Shown here: in pieces, positions 16,687 through 24,830 of the stretch
How positions within the stretch are numbered: position 1 is the first letter of the stretch
How the letters are laid out: every line of letters begins with the position of its first letter
NCBI RefSeq assembly: GCF_014467075.1
Contig: NZ_AP023027.1
Span: 2,359,501 to 2,423,500 of the forward strand
Direction: 5' to 3'
DNA length: 64,000 bases
Source of the DNA: Anaerostipes caccae L1-92
GTDB taxonomy: Bacteria > Bacillota > Clostridia > Lachnospirales > Lachnospiraceae
Made by a program: the position numbers and the translations under genes
The notes under the pieces: generated by a model
Seen by the model: the letters and a program-made list of their open reading frames with translations, nothing else
The model's database searches: none
Told to the model about the DNA's origin: nothing

Positions 16687-17874
16687 TTAGAGTCCGAGAG
16701 GCTGAAGACTCCTGTTTAGAATTCCCTTCATGGCGGCAATCAGGACACCATAGTTTACAATGGGTACTTCCGCTTTTACAGAGGAGGCAATTCTGTGCTT
16801 CATCTCTTTCGGATTCAGCATACATCCCCCACAGTGGACGATCAGATCGTAGCCGCTTAAGTCTTCCGGAAATGTACTCCCGCTGGACGTCTCAAAAACG
16901 AGCTGTTTTCCTGTATATTCCGTAAGCCATCGGGGTATTTTGACCGTTCCGATATCGTCGCACTGGCGGTGATGGGTGCAGCCTTCCGCGATCAGGACCC
17001 TGGAGCCGTCCTTTAAATGCCCGGCGGCCCTTGCCCCCTTCACTTCCTCTAAAAGATCCCCCTTGTATCTGGCGAAAAGGATCGAGAAAGAAGTCAGAGA
17101 AATGTCCTCCGGTACGATGGCAGCCACCTGTTCAAATGCCTGAGAGTCTGTGATAACCAGAGCCGGCTTTTTCCCCAGATCTTTAAGTGTCTGCTCCAGT
17201 TCAGATTCTTTGACTGCAACAGAGCAGGCATTGTGCTCCAGAATATCCCGGATTGTCTGCTGCTGGGGCAGTATGAGCCGCCCCTTTGGAGCCGCCGAGT
17301 CGATAGGCACGACAAGAACTACAAAGTCTCCCGGCGAGATCAGATCGCCCACGATCTGTCTTGGCTGTTCTTCTTCTGGGAGAAGCTTTCCTATGGCTTC
17401 TTTCAGCCCAAAGATGCCTTCTTTAGTCACCGCGCTGACAAAGCAGGCATGATCGTTATCTTCTGCCCTGACTCTGCCTGCAAGATCCGTCTTGTTATAT
17501 ACGATCAGGTAGGGCAGCTTTCTCTCCCTGATCAAATCAAGAATTCCCTGCTCAAACTCTGTAATCCCCGTTTCCGCATCCGCGATCACCAGAGCGATGT
17601 CTGTCTTTCTCAGCACTTCTTTCGCCTTTTTCACCCTCTTTTCTCCCAGTTCTCCCTCGTCATCCAGACCGGGGGTATCGATCATAACAACCGGTCCCAG
17701 AGGCAGAAGTTCCATGGCCTTGAAGACCGGATCTGTGGTCGTGCCTTTCACATCTGAAACAATCGCCAGCTCCTGACCGGTCAATGCGTTGACTATGCTG
17801 GATTTTCCTGCATTTCTCCTTCCAAACAATGCGATATGAATTCTGTCTCCTCTCGGCGTCTCGTTTAAACCCAT
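16687..17874 (-). CDS. hydF: [FeFe]-hydrogenase H-cluster maturation GTPase HydF
   Basis: 395 residues. HydF is the scaffold on which HydE and HydG assemble the 2Fe precursor of the hydrogenase H-cluster. The N-terminal GTPase domain (about 1-165) has GRRNAGKSS, DTPGLDD and NKTD. It is followed by the dimerization domain and the C-terminal iron-sulfur domain with the ligands CTHHRQC and HCGGCMLNP, matching the HydF CxHx(n)HCxxC pattern. HydE, HydG and the hydrogenase itself are not in this window. Ribosome binding site AAAGGAG. Confidence 0.95.
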   Translation of the reverse strand: MGLNETPRGDRIHIALFGRRNAGKSSIVNALTGQELAIVSDVKGTTTDPVFKAMELLPLGPVVMIDTPGLDDEGELGEKRVKKAKEVLRKTDIALVIADAETGITEFEQGILDLIRERKLPYLIVYNKTDLAGRVRAEDNDHACFVSAVTKEGIFGLKEAIGKLLPEEEQPRQIVGDLISPGDFVVLVVPIDSAAPKGRLILPQQQTIRDILEHNACSVAVKESELEQTLKDLGKKPALVITDSQAFEQVAAIVPEDISLTSFSILFARYKGDLLEEVKGARAAGHLKDGSRVLIAEGCTHHRQCDDIGTVKIPRWLTEYTGKQLVFETSSGSTFPEDLSGYDLIVHCGGCMLNPKEMKHRIASSVKAEVPIVNYGVLIAAMKGILNRSLQPLGL

Positions 17875-17962
17875 CGTCTGTCTCCTTTATCTTTTCTTCG
17901 TCGGCTGATTTCTTTTTCAGTATATACTACCGGATGGCCCGAATCAATAGAACAAAAGCGAT

Positions 17963-17993
17963 AAAAGGCAGAACAGCCTGATGCTGTCCCGCC
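17963..17993 (-). terminator. intrinsic terminator of the TVP38 gene
   Basis: On the minus strand the stem GGCGGGACAGC/GCTGTTCTGCC (11 pairs, two G-U) with a 5-base loop is followed by TTTTAT. It lies 31 bases beyond the stop codon at 18024. Confidence 0.8.
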
Positions 17994-18023
17994 CACTGTC
18001 TTATATCTTTATTGATTTTACGC

Positions 18024-18608
18024 CTACCGCAGCAGCATCGGGAGCATGGCACCTCCCAGACTGTAAACTACGATCGTAACCGGCCTCCCCAGAAAAAGAA
18101 TCGTTAAAAACTTTCTCCAGGACATATCCGTTAGTCCCGCCAGCATGCAAAGCACATCATCCGGTGCACACGGAAGAAGGATCGCCGCTGTAAACACAAC
18201 ATCAAACTTTTTTCCTGTCAAAAACTTTTTCTTTGTCTGTTCATATGTCTCATCACTTACAAAAAGCCTGATGAATTTCTCTCCGTATCGTCTTGCCAGG
18301 TAAAAATTAATGCAGGAACCAATGATAATCCCGACAGCGCTGTATAAAAATCCATACCAGGGTCCGAAAAAGACGACTCCTGCCAGACAGGTCAGTCCTC
18401 CCGGAATCACCGCTATGACAACCTGTGCAATCTGAATCACAATAAACAGAAGCGGTCCCCAAAAGCTGCTCTGCCGGATAAACAGTTCCAACTGATCCCT
18501 GCTTGTAAAAATCCCTTTTTGATAACCGTAAACCGAAAATATAATCAACGCTCCGATCAACACCAGAGTTGTGAAATTTGTCGCTTTTTTTACTGCTTGT
18601 CTGCTCAT
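18024..18608 (-). CDS. TVP38/TMEM64 (DedA-like) membrane protein
   Basis: 194-residue integral membrane protein of the SNARE-associated Golgi/VTT family, with about six hydrophobic segments. The family pattern is visible: VVIAVIPGGLTCLAGVVFFGPWYGFLYSAVGIIIGSCINFYLARRYG, then FTAAILLPCAPDDVLCMLAGLTDMSWRKF. Bacterial members are linked to membrane homeostasis, lipid scrambling or undecaprenyl-phosphate recycling; the exact role here is unknown. The start is ATG at 18608 with AGGCGG upstream. An in-frame ATG 36 bases earlier lacks a ribosome binding site. Confidence 0.88.
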   Translation of the reverse strand: MSRQAVKKATNFTTLVLIGALIIFSVYGYQKGIFTSRDQLELFIRQSSFWGPLLFIVIQIAQVVIAVIPGGLTCLAGVVFFGPWYGFLYSAVGIIIGSCINFYLARRYGEKFIRLFVSDETYEQTKKKFLTGKKFDVVFTAAILLPCAPDDVLCMLAGLTDMSWRKFLTILFLGRPVTIVVYSLGGAMLPMLLR

Positions 18609-18709
18609 AAACTGACACCGCCTTTCTTTTACTATCTCTATCATAGCGGACAGTTCTGAAATCCGGCAGACAAAAACATAACAAAATTCTTACAATTATA
18701 CCGGACCAA

Positions 18710-19462
18710 TTATGAATGATACTTTTCTATCACTGCTGCGGCCTTTTTAACTTCCTCCGCATCCGTAACGAAGCGCTCATACTCGCTCATCATCGGCAGT
18801 CCCATACTGACATCCGGTTTGCGGTATTCCATCTCACTCTGAACCGTTTTCTTTCCTGACATGTGAAACGCCTCAAAAGGAGCTTCTCTTAAAAATTCTT
18901 CAATCACAGCTGCGTTGACTCCTGATCCGACCATCACTGTGATATCTTTTCCTGCCACTTCCAAAAGATTCTTCAGCAGTTCCTTTCCATCGGTACAGCA
19001 GTTTTTCTGCCCGGAAGTGAGTACGGTGTCAATGCCCAGTTCAATGGCCTGAATCATTGCCTCATAAGGATTTACACACATATCAAATGCTCTGTTGAGC
19101 GTGACAGACATCCCCATCGTCTTCTGCATCAGGCTTTCCATGCGTCTCATATCCAGCCTCCCGTCTTTTGTAAGGCATCCGAATACCACACCATCTGCCC
19201 CAAGTTCCCGGAAATGATGAATTTCACTTCTCATGAGCGAAAACTCCTCATCACTGTATAAAAAATCTCCGAATCTTGGCCGGACGAGTACATGGACCGG
19301 GATGTCGAGGCGTATCTTGATCATTTCCAATAATTTAGGGCTGGGTGTGGTCCCGCCGATCATCAAGTCCCCGCAGAGTTCCAGCCTCTTTGCCCCTGCC
19401 TCTTTTGCGGTCCTGGCAGACTCGAATGAGTCCACACAACATTCCAACATAATCTCTCCCAT
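18710..19462 (-). CDS. cutC: CutC family protein
   Basis: 250-residue TIM-barrel protein of the CutC family, once linked to copper homeostasis although that role is disputed. The typical opening MLECCVDSFESARTAKEAGAKRLELC follows a short leader, with PTVH-type features replaced by RLDIPVHVLVRPRFGDF. It also has GVVFGCLTKDG and TLNRAFDM. The start ATG at 19462 has AGGAGG 8 bases upstream; the ATG at 19468 would leave only 2. The ribosome binding site overlaps the stop codon of the radical SAM gene, so the two are coupled. Confidence 0.88.
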   Translation of the reverse strand: MGEIMLECCVDSFESARTAKEAGAKRLELCGDLMIGGTTPSPKLLEMIKIRLDIPVHVLVRPRFGDFLYSDEEFSLMRSEIHHFRELGADGVVFGCLTKDGRLDMRRMESLMQKTMGMSVTLNRAFDMCVNPYEAMIQAIELGIDTVLTSGQKNCCTDGKELLKNLLEVAGKDITVMVGSGVNAAVIEEFLREAPFEAFHMSGKKTVQSEMEYRKPDVSMGLPMMSEYERFVTDAEEVKKAAAVIEKYHS

Positions 19463-19474
19463 AGTCATTACCTC

Positions 19475-20383
19475 CTAGAAAAATGACAGCTGCTCTGCCT
19501 CAAACTGTGCATTTTTTTCTTTTATGATGCTGCCAAAATCTGCTTTAACGTTATACTTAGTGCGGACTTCTGAAATCATTTGAAACAATTCACTTTTATA
19601 TTCCTTATATTCTTTGCCGTAGCTGAACAGCCTGGTCAGAGGTTGTTCATACTGTGGAAATTCTTCTCTCACAAAGTTGAAAAACACTGCACGTGTGGGG
19701 CCCTTCAAATTTAAATTTGATGTGATCAGATAGTGGATATCCCTCTGTTTCGTCTCAGAAAATACAGCCTCCAGATTCTCCCTGACGCTTGTAATGTATG
19801 GAATGACAGGCATCATATGAACACCCGTGGACGCATTCGTCTTCCGGAATTCACTGAGTACATCAAACCTACGTGAGGAAGAAACCCCTCCCGGTTCCAA
19901 CACACTCCTTATGTCTTCGTCCATTGTGGTGACCGTCGCCGCAATATTTACATAGGCTACTCTGGATAACTGATCGATCAGGTCATAGTCTCTCAATATT
20001 AAATCAGATTTTGTAGAAATGATAGCCGGATTCTCAAATCGGATCAAAAGCTTTAAAAGCTCCGGCATGATCCTGTACTGCTCCTCTGCCGGCTGGTAAT
20101 TGTCTGTCACGCCTCCCAGATTGATGACCTGATGGTCCCAGTTCCTGCTTTTTAACTGGCGTTCCAGCCGCTCAGCAATGTTCGTCTTAACAAAAATCTC
20201 ACGGTAGAAATCATCTGACTCCATATATTGGTGGGAATAAAGAGCGAAACAATACTGGCAGCGGTGGGCACAGCCTCTGTATATATTTAAATCCCAGTGA
20301 TAGGGAAATCTTCCGCGGACCCGGTTGCAGGCCGCGGAACATTGAATCTCTCTGTATTTATTCTCCTGCACTTTTCCGGTCAT
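19475..20383 (-). CDS. radical SAM protein (SPL-like)
   Basis: 302 residues. The 4Fe-4S ligands are Cys38, Cys42 and Cys45 in RGCAHRCQYCFA, the CxxxCxxC signature of S-adenosylmethionine radical enzymes. The rest resembles the spore photoproduct lyase-like (SPL/Rv2578c) group: WDHQVINLGGVTDNYQPAEE, then ISTKSDLILRDYDLI. Members of this group have no agreed reaction. Its start overlaps the stop codon of the zinc-ribbon gene by 4 bases, and CutC follows, so the three form one operon. Confidence 0.85.
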   Translation of the reverse strand: MTGKVQENKYREIQCSAACNRVRGRFPYHWDLNIYRGCAHRCQYCFALYSHQYMESDDFYREIFVKTNIAERLERQLKSRNWDHQVINLGGVTDNYQPAEEQYRIMPELLKLLIRFENPAIISTKSDLILRDYDLIDQLSRVAYVNIAATVTTMDEDIRSVLEPGGVSSSRRFDVLSEFRKTNASTGVHMMPVIPYITSVRENLEAVFSETKQRDIHYLITSNLNLKGPTRAVFFNFVREEFPQYEQPLTRLFSYGKEYKEYKSELFQMISEVRTKYNVKADFGSIIKEKNAQFEAEQLSFF

Positions 20384-20601
20384 CCCATGAGAAAGTCCAG
20401 AATATTCATGCCCTCTGAAGTCTGACTCTTATATAACTCGGTAAATCCGCAGCGGGTGCAGCTGATCGTAATAAACTTTTTATTCTGTACATCAAAAATC
20501 TTTGCAAAGTTTCCTCCAGTGGCCTGAAACTGATCGTGTTCATAGGAATTGCATCCGCACTTGGGACAGACGAACTGTCTTCTCTCTATATTCTGATCCA
20601 T
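20380..20601 (-). CDS. zinc-ribbon nucleic-acid-binding-like protein (DUF2082 type)
   Basis: 73 residues with two CxxC pairs, CPKCGC near residue 12 and CTRCG near residue 48. This four-cysteine zinc ribbon has the spacing and the GNFAKIFDVQNKKFITISC core of the DUF2082/zinc-ribbon family. The start is ATG at 20601, with AGGGAGC 7 bases before it; an upstream TTG overlaps the site. It is the first gene of the operon with the radical SAM protein and CutC. The function is unknown. Confidence 0.8.
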   Translation of the reverse strand: MDQNIERRQFVCPKCGCNSYEHDQFQATGGNFAKIFDVQNKKFITISCTRCGFTELYKSQTSEGMNILDFLMG

Positions 20602-20677
20602 AATTAATGCTCCCTTCAAAGCTTTTCTAATGAGTTCTTATTATCTATTATAGTAAAAAAACAGGTTCCCGTAAAGA

Positions 20678-20732
20678 ACAACCCGCGGAGCGCTTTTATT
20701 TCAGAGGGAAGTCTGCGGCCTTCCCTCTGAAA
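20678..20732. repeat. dispersed repeat, copy B
   Basis: The segment ACAACCCGCGGAGCG followed by a T-rich stretch matches 42904-42926. The next element is a hairpin, TTCAGAGGGAAG/CTTCCCTCTGAA at 20700-20731, which takes the place of the longer hairpin in the 42.9 kb copy. It lies upstream of the zinc-ribbon gene and downstream of ptsI, between their transcripts. Confidence 0.6.
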
Positions 20733-20739
20733 CAAGAAA

Positions 20740-20784
20740 ACTCTCAGAAGATATATCTGAATACAGATCATACCTCCTGAGAGT
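20740..20784 (-). terminator. terminator of the ptsH-ptsI transcript
   Basis: Outer stem ACTCTCAG/CTGAGAGT (20740-20747, 20777-20784) with an inner ATCTG/CAGAT hairpin, followed on the minus strand by TTTTCTTGTTT. It lies 20 bases past the ptsI stop codon. Confidence 0.8.
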
Positions 20785-20803
20785 CTATCATACATTATAA
20801 AGC

Positions 20804-22513
20804 CTAGCTTCTGGCTCTTTCTTCCAATAAAGCTTTTACTTCTGCTTCTGTTGTCAGCTGCATAACTTCCTCTGCCAAAGCTTTTGCTTCATCCATCGTC
20901 CATAAGGACATGACTTTTCTTGTGGCAAGGATCGCAGTTGCACTTACAGAGAATTCATTCAGTCCGAATGCAAGAAGTACCGGTACGAGCAGCGGATCGC
21001 TGGCAGCTTCACCGCACATACCAGCCATGATACCCTCTGCATTTGCAGCGCCGATAATGTTCTTGATAGAACGGAGCACTGCCGGGTTATATGCTGAGTA
21101 CAGATAAGCTACGTCAGAGTTTCCTCTGTCAGCCGCCATCGTGTATCCTGTCAGGTCGTTGGTACCGATGCTGAAGAAGTCGGCTTCTTTTGCGAGAATG
21201 TCGGCAATCAGGCTTGCAGCGGCAGTTTCCATCATAACGCCGACTTCTACGTCTTTGTTATATGCGATGCCTTCTGCGTCTAATTCGCCTTTGATCTCTT
21301 CAAGAAGGGCCTTCACAGCGCGGAGTTCGTCCACACATGTTACAAGCGGAACCATGATGCGGATCTTTCCGAATGCGCTGGCTCTCAGCAAAGCTCTCAG
21401 CTGAGGTCTGTAAATGTCAGGACGTTTCAGGCAGAAACGCACTGCACGGAAGCCAAGAAACGGGTTTTCCTCTGTCTCTAATCCGAGGTAAGGAAGTGCC
21501 TTGTCTCCTCCGATATCCAGAGTACGGATAATAACAGGTTTTCCTTCCAATGTCTCTGCAACTGTTTTGTATGCTTTGAACTGTTCTTCTTCGGTAGGTA
21601 CGCTGTCGCGGTCCATAAATAAGAACTCGGTACGGAATAATCCCACACCTTCTCCGTCACACTCCACAACTTTTGCAGCCTCATCCGGACCGCCGATATT
21701 GGCAACCAGTTCAACCACATGTCCGTCTGCAGTCTGGGACGCCTGTCCGATGAACTTGGACAGAGCGGCTTTCTCTTCCAGATATGCTGCTTTCTTAGCC
21801 TTGTAATCTTCCAGGACAGAATCTTCAGGATTTACATATGCTTCTCCTGTCGCTCCGTCTAATACAACAACATCCCCATCTTTGACGATGGAAACGATCT
21901 TCTCAACACTAAGTACTGCCGGGATCTCCATGGAACGGCAGATAATCGCAGAGTGGGAAGTCTTGCCTCCGATCTCTGTCAGTACGCCTTCAACGTTAGC
22001 CGGGTTGATGCCGGCAGTCATAGATGGAGTCAGATCTTCTGCAACCAGAACAGTTCCTTCCGGAACAGCGCTGATATCTACTTCCTCGATCCCTAATAAG
22101 ATCTTGATTAATCTTGTTTTGATATCTCCTAAGTCAGATGCTCTCTGTTGGGTCAATTCATCTTCAGCCATGGCAAAAATCTGTGCAAAGAAATCACATG
22201 CTTCCTCGACGGCAGCTTCCGCATTGATCTTTTCGTCATCGATCTTGGCATCGATCTGCTCTTTGATCGCAGGGTCCTGAATCATGAGGATATGTCCCTC
22301 CAGAATCTCAGATTCCTGTTCTCCGGCAGTCACCTTCATGGCTTCCACCATCTTGGCTGTCTTATCGATGAACACTTCGATCGCTTCGCTTAATCTTTTC
22401 TTTTCTGCTTCGGCGTCTGTGATTGTCTCCTTTTTGTAATCCAGGCTCTGTTCCTTGATCACAACAACTTTTCCGATGCCGATTCCCGCAGATGCTCCAA
22501 TACCTTTATACAT
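20804..22513 (-). CDS. ptsI: phosphoenolpyruvate--protein phosphotransferase (PTS Enzyme I)
   Basis: 569 residues, the normal length. Enzyme I takes phosphate from phosphoenolpyruvate and passes it to HPr, feeding all PTS permeases, including the two in this window. Active-site His187 is in GGKTSHSAIICRSMEIP. The C-terminal PEP-binding barrel has GVGLFRTEFLFMDRD and FFSIGTNDLTGYTMAADRGN. It is the second gene of the ptsHI operon, 33 bases after ptsH, and is controlled by the leader at 22864-22996. Confidence 0.97.
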   Translation of the reverse strand: MYKGIGASAGIGIGKVVVIKEQSLDYKKETITDAEAEKKRLSEAIEVFIDKTAKMVEAMKVTAGEQESEILEGHILMIQDPAIKEQIDAKIDDEKINAEAAVEEACDFFAQIFAMAEDELTQQRASDLGDIKTRLIKILLGIEEVDISAVPEGTVLVAEDLTPSMTAGINPANVEGVLTEIGGKTSHSAIICRSMEIPAVLSVEKIVSIVKDGDVVVLDGATGEAYVNPEDSVLEDYKAKKAAYLEEKAALSKFIGQASQTADGHVVELVANIGGPDEAAKVVECDGEGVGLFRTEFLFMDRDSVPTEEEQFKAYKTVAETLEGKPVIIRTLDIGGDKALPYLGLETEENPFLGFRAVRFCLKRPDIYRPQLRALLRASAFGKIRIMVPLVTCVDELRAVKALLEEIKGELDAEGIAYNKDVEVGVMMETAAASLIADILAKEADFFSIGTNDLTGYTMAADRGNSDVAYLYSAYNPAVLRSIKNIIGAANAEGIMAGMCGEAASDPLLVPVLLAFGLNEFSVSATAILATRKVMSLWTMDEAKALAEEVMQLTTEAEVKALLEERARS

Positions 22514-22546
22514 ATGCCACCTGTCCCCTTTGTAAAATGAGATTAA

Positions 22547-22810
22547 TTATTCACCTAAACCAGATTCAATTAATTCTGTCGCATGCGCTAAAGCTGCTTC
22601 CTCATCAGGACCTTCACATACAAGTTCAATCTCTGAACCACATTTGATACATGCTCCGATAATGTTCAGAAGACTCTTAGCATTGATCTTCTTGTCTTCG
22701 AAAACGATGGTGACATCAGATTCAAACTTTGTTACTGCCTTTGCTAAAACTCCTGCTGGTCTCATGTGTAATCCCTGCTCGTTTTCAATTACAAACTTCT
22801 TAGATACCAT
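22547..22810 (-). CDS. ptsH: HPr phosphocarrier protein
   Basis: 87 residues, full length. The phosphoacceptor His15 is in QGLHMRPAG. Ser46 in AKSLLNIIGA is the site used by HPr kinase in Firmicutes for CcpA-dependent catabolite control, so both signalling modes are preserved. The ribosome binding site AAGGAGA precedes ATG. The gene is reached only if transcription passes the terminator at 22864-22928, whose formation is opposed by an RNA antiterminator. Confidence 0.97.
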   Translation of the reverse strand: MVSKKFVIENEQGLHMRPAGVLAKAVTKFESDVTIVFEDKKINAKSLLNIIGACIKCGSEIELVCEGPDEEAALAHATELIESGLGE

Positions 22811-22863
22811 AATAAAATCTCCTTCATTCTGTAAATTTTAGTTAATAAATGACGGACTGAGCT

Positions 22864-22928
22864 GAAAAAAACAAAAAGACCCCTTAATAAATGCGCGAAT
22901 CTCAGCTTACATCTATCAAAAAGGTCTT
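22864..22928 (-). terminator. conditional terminator in the ptsHI leader
   Basis: On the minus strand AAGACCTTTT (from 22928) pairs with AAGGGGTCTT (ending 22876) in a 10-bp stem with two G-U pairs, followed by TTTTGTTTTTTT. The first six bases of the stem are also the 3' end of the antiterminator at 22923-22951, so the two structures exclude each other. It lies about 55 bases before the ptsH start codon. Confidence 0.85.
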
Positions 22929-22951
22929 GCCTGCATTACCAGTCACAATCC
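22923..22951 (-). promoter_or_regulatory. ribonucleic antiterminator (RAT) of the LicT/SacY/GlcT type
   Basis: 29 bases on the minus strand starting GGATTGTGACTGG and ending GCAGGCAAGACC. This matches the RAT consensus bound by CAT-domain antiterminators, GGATTGTTACTG...GCAGGCAAAACC. It overlaps the 5' side of the terminator stem by six bases. It begins about 10 bases after the expected transcription start. The probable binding protein is encoded just upstream at 23016-23510. Confidence 0.9.
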
Positions 22952-22967
22952 AATATTCAATGTCTAA

Positions 22968-22996
22968 ATCTTATCAAAAACCCGTCCAAATGTCAA
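22968..22996 (-). promoter_or_regulatory. ptsHI promoter
   Basis: On the minus strand TTGACA (22996-22991), a 17-base spacer and TAAGAT (22973-22968). It lies between the antiterminator gene and the RAT, so ptsHI has its own start besides any read-through from hflX. Confidence 0.85.
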
Positions 22997-23015
22997 CTGG
23001 AACCACAACAAATTC

Positions 23016-23510
23016 CTATTGGATGCCGGCTTCCAGGATCAGCCGTTTTACATAGATGATCAGGTACATTTTTTCATCTACCGACAGGGTGTAGCCGTAA
23101 TGACCTTCAATGTGCTCGACAATTTTCTGGCTGCATATATAAGCCTCCGGATATTTTTTCTGGTTTCTCTCGTAGAATTCCACATCATCCTCTTCATCTT
23201 CCACAGAATGTGACTCTCCGGATTTAATGCTGTTTTCCAGATATTCCAGATGCGTAATAAATCTTTGATAGGCCGGCAGCTCTGTATTGAAACTGATCTC
23301 ATAAAACTCCTGGATAATAGCGAGCACTTCCTGGATAAAAGGACTTTTTTCCCGCTGATCCAGGGTAAAAATTTTCTCGATCTTTGTCTTGTCGAGTTCA
23401 TCCCCTGCTTTTTTCCGGAATCCTATGCCTTTTCCCATCAAAATGACTTCGTGGTTGTTCATGTCAAAAGTGCTGACTACATTATTGTTGATCACTTTCT
23501 GTATAATCAT
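23016..23510 (-). CDS. CAT domain-containing transcriptional antiterminator with one PRD
   Basis: 164 residues. Residues 1-56 are a CAT RNA-binding domain: VINNNVVSTFD...EVILMGKGIGFRKKAGD, then DKTKIEKIFTL, very close to LicT/SacY. Only one PTS regulation domain follows (about 60-164), where LicT-type proteins have two and about 280 residues. PRD His87 (ITHLEYL) is present, but the second conserved His position near the end is Tyr153 (YLIIYVKRL). It lies 8 bases after hflX and directly upstream of the ptsHI promoter and RAT. It is therefore the likely activator of ptsHI, sensing the phosphorylation state of the PTS. Confidence 0.88.
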   Translation of the reverse strand: MIIQKVINNNVVSTFDMNNHEVILMGKGIGFRKKAGDELDKTKIEKIFTLDQREKSPFIQEVLAIIQEFYEISFNTELPAYQRFITHLEYLENSIKSGESHSVEDEEDDVEFYERNQKKYPEAYICSQKIVEHIEGHYGYTLSVDEKMYLIIYVKRLILEAGIQ

Positions 23511-23518
23511 ACATCCTC

Positions 23519-24757
23519 CTACACCATGCCTAGTATTTCTTTTGGTATATAAGCCTCCACATAAATTCCATCCTCACGGTATTCTTCTTTCAAAAGCTGT
23601 CCATGAGTTCTGATGGCCTGTATCTTTCCGGCTTCATCGTAGCCGTATTTTTTTTCCAGATAGATTTTCTGCTTCTTCAGCACATCCTCGATCACTCTCA
23701 GAAGATCTGAAGTTCCCGTTCCCTCTTTTGCAGATATTTTTACAGTCTCATCTGCGCGGACATCTTTTAAAAGAGAATTTTTACCGGTCCTGTCAATTTT
23801 ATTAAAGGCCGTGATCACCGGTGTGTCTTTGATTCCCAGCTGTCCGAGAGTTTCATAGACCGCTTCCATCTGCTGTTCCATAAATGGATTGGAGCAGTCC
23901 ACTACGTGAAGGATGATGTCACTGTACTTTGCCTCTTCCAGCGTACTTTTAAACGCGTCCACCAGATGATGCGGCAGTTTTCTGATAAATCCTACCGTGT
24001 CTGTCATGAGCACCGTCTGCCCGCTGTTCAGTTCCACACTCTTTGTCGTCGGGTCCAGAGTGGCAAACAGCTGATCTTCCTCCAGGACACCCGCATCCGT
24101 AAAATAATTTAAAAGTGTGGATTTCCCGGCATTGGTGTAGCCGACGATACAGACCACCGGAGTGTGATTTTTCTGTCTCTGTTTCCGCTGTACCTCTCTG
24201 TGTTTTATAACACCTGCCAGTTCTGTTTTTAAATGTGAAATTCTGGTGCGGATCAGCCGCCGGTCCATCTCCAGCTTTTTCTCTCCCGGCCCCCTTGTGC
24301 CGATTCCGCCTCCCAGTCTGGAAAGGCTGACTCCTTTGCCGGTAAGCTTTGTGGCTCGATAACGCAGCTGAGCCAATTCCACCTGGATCTTTCCCTCTTT
24401 TGTCTGTGCACGTTTTGCAAAGATATCAAGGATCACCAGAGTCCGGTCCATGACCTTAATATCCAGGATCTGAGACAGATTGGCAAGCTGAGCCGGTGAA
24501 AGCTCATCGTCGCAGACAATGCCGTCTGCCTCTGTCTCAAACAAAAGATCCCGGATCTCCTCGATCTTTCCTTTTCCTACATAGGTCCCCGAGTGAATCT
24601 GCTCTCTGGCCTGTATAATAGAGCCCGCCACTTCGGCTCCTGCGGTCTCTGCAAGTTCTTTCAGTTCTTCCAGAGATTCCTCCGCTTCCTGACCATCCCC
24701 GAGAGCGACTCCAACAAGGATTACTCTCTCTTTTTTCTGTTCCAATATTTCTTCCAT
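23519..24757 (-). CDS. hflX: GTPase HflX
   Basis: 412 residues. HflX is a ribosome-binding GTPase that splits or rescues stalled ribosomes, especially under stress. The N-terminal HflX domain has SGTYVGKGKIEEI and VMDRTLVILDIFAKRAQTKEGKIQVELAQLRY with the glycine-rich GGGIGTRGPGEKKLE linker. The G domain has GYTNAGKST (near 208), DTVGFI and NKID. A C-terminal extension of about 60 residues is typical. It is cotranscribed with the antiterminator gene that follows 8 bases later. Confidence 0.95.
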   Translation of the reverse strand: MEEILEQKKERVILVGVALGDGQEAEESLEELKELAETAGAEVAGSIIQAREQIHSGTYVGKGKIEEIRDLLFETEADGIVCDDELSPAQLANLSQILDIKVMDRTLVILDIFAKRAQTKEGKIQVELAQLRYRATKLTGKGVSLSRLGGGIGTRGPGEKKLEMDRRLIRTRISHLKTELAGVIKHREVQRKQRQKNHTPVVCIVGYTNAGKSTLLNYFTDAGVLEEDQLFATLDPTTKSVELNSGQTVLMTDTVGFIRKLPHHLVDAFKSTLEEAKYSDIILHVVDCSNPFMEQQMEAVYETLGQLGIKDTPVITAFNKIDRTGKNSLLKDVRADETVKISAKEGTGTSDLLRVIEDVLKKQKIYLEKKYGYDEAGKIQAIRTHGQLLKEEYREDGIYVEAYIPKEILGMV

Positions 24758-24830
24758 CTATCTCCCTTTCCTGACGCTATCCTTCATAAACAAAGCAGGC
24801 AGGCTTTTTTTCTTTGAGCTGCATGCCAAC

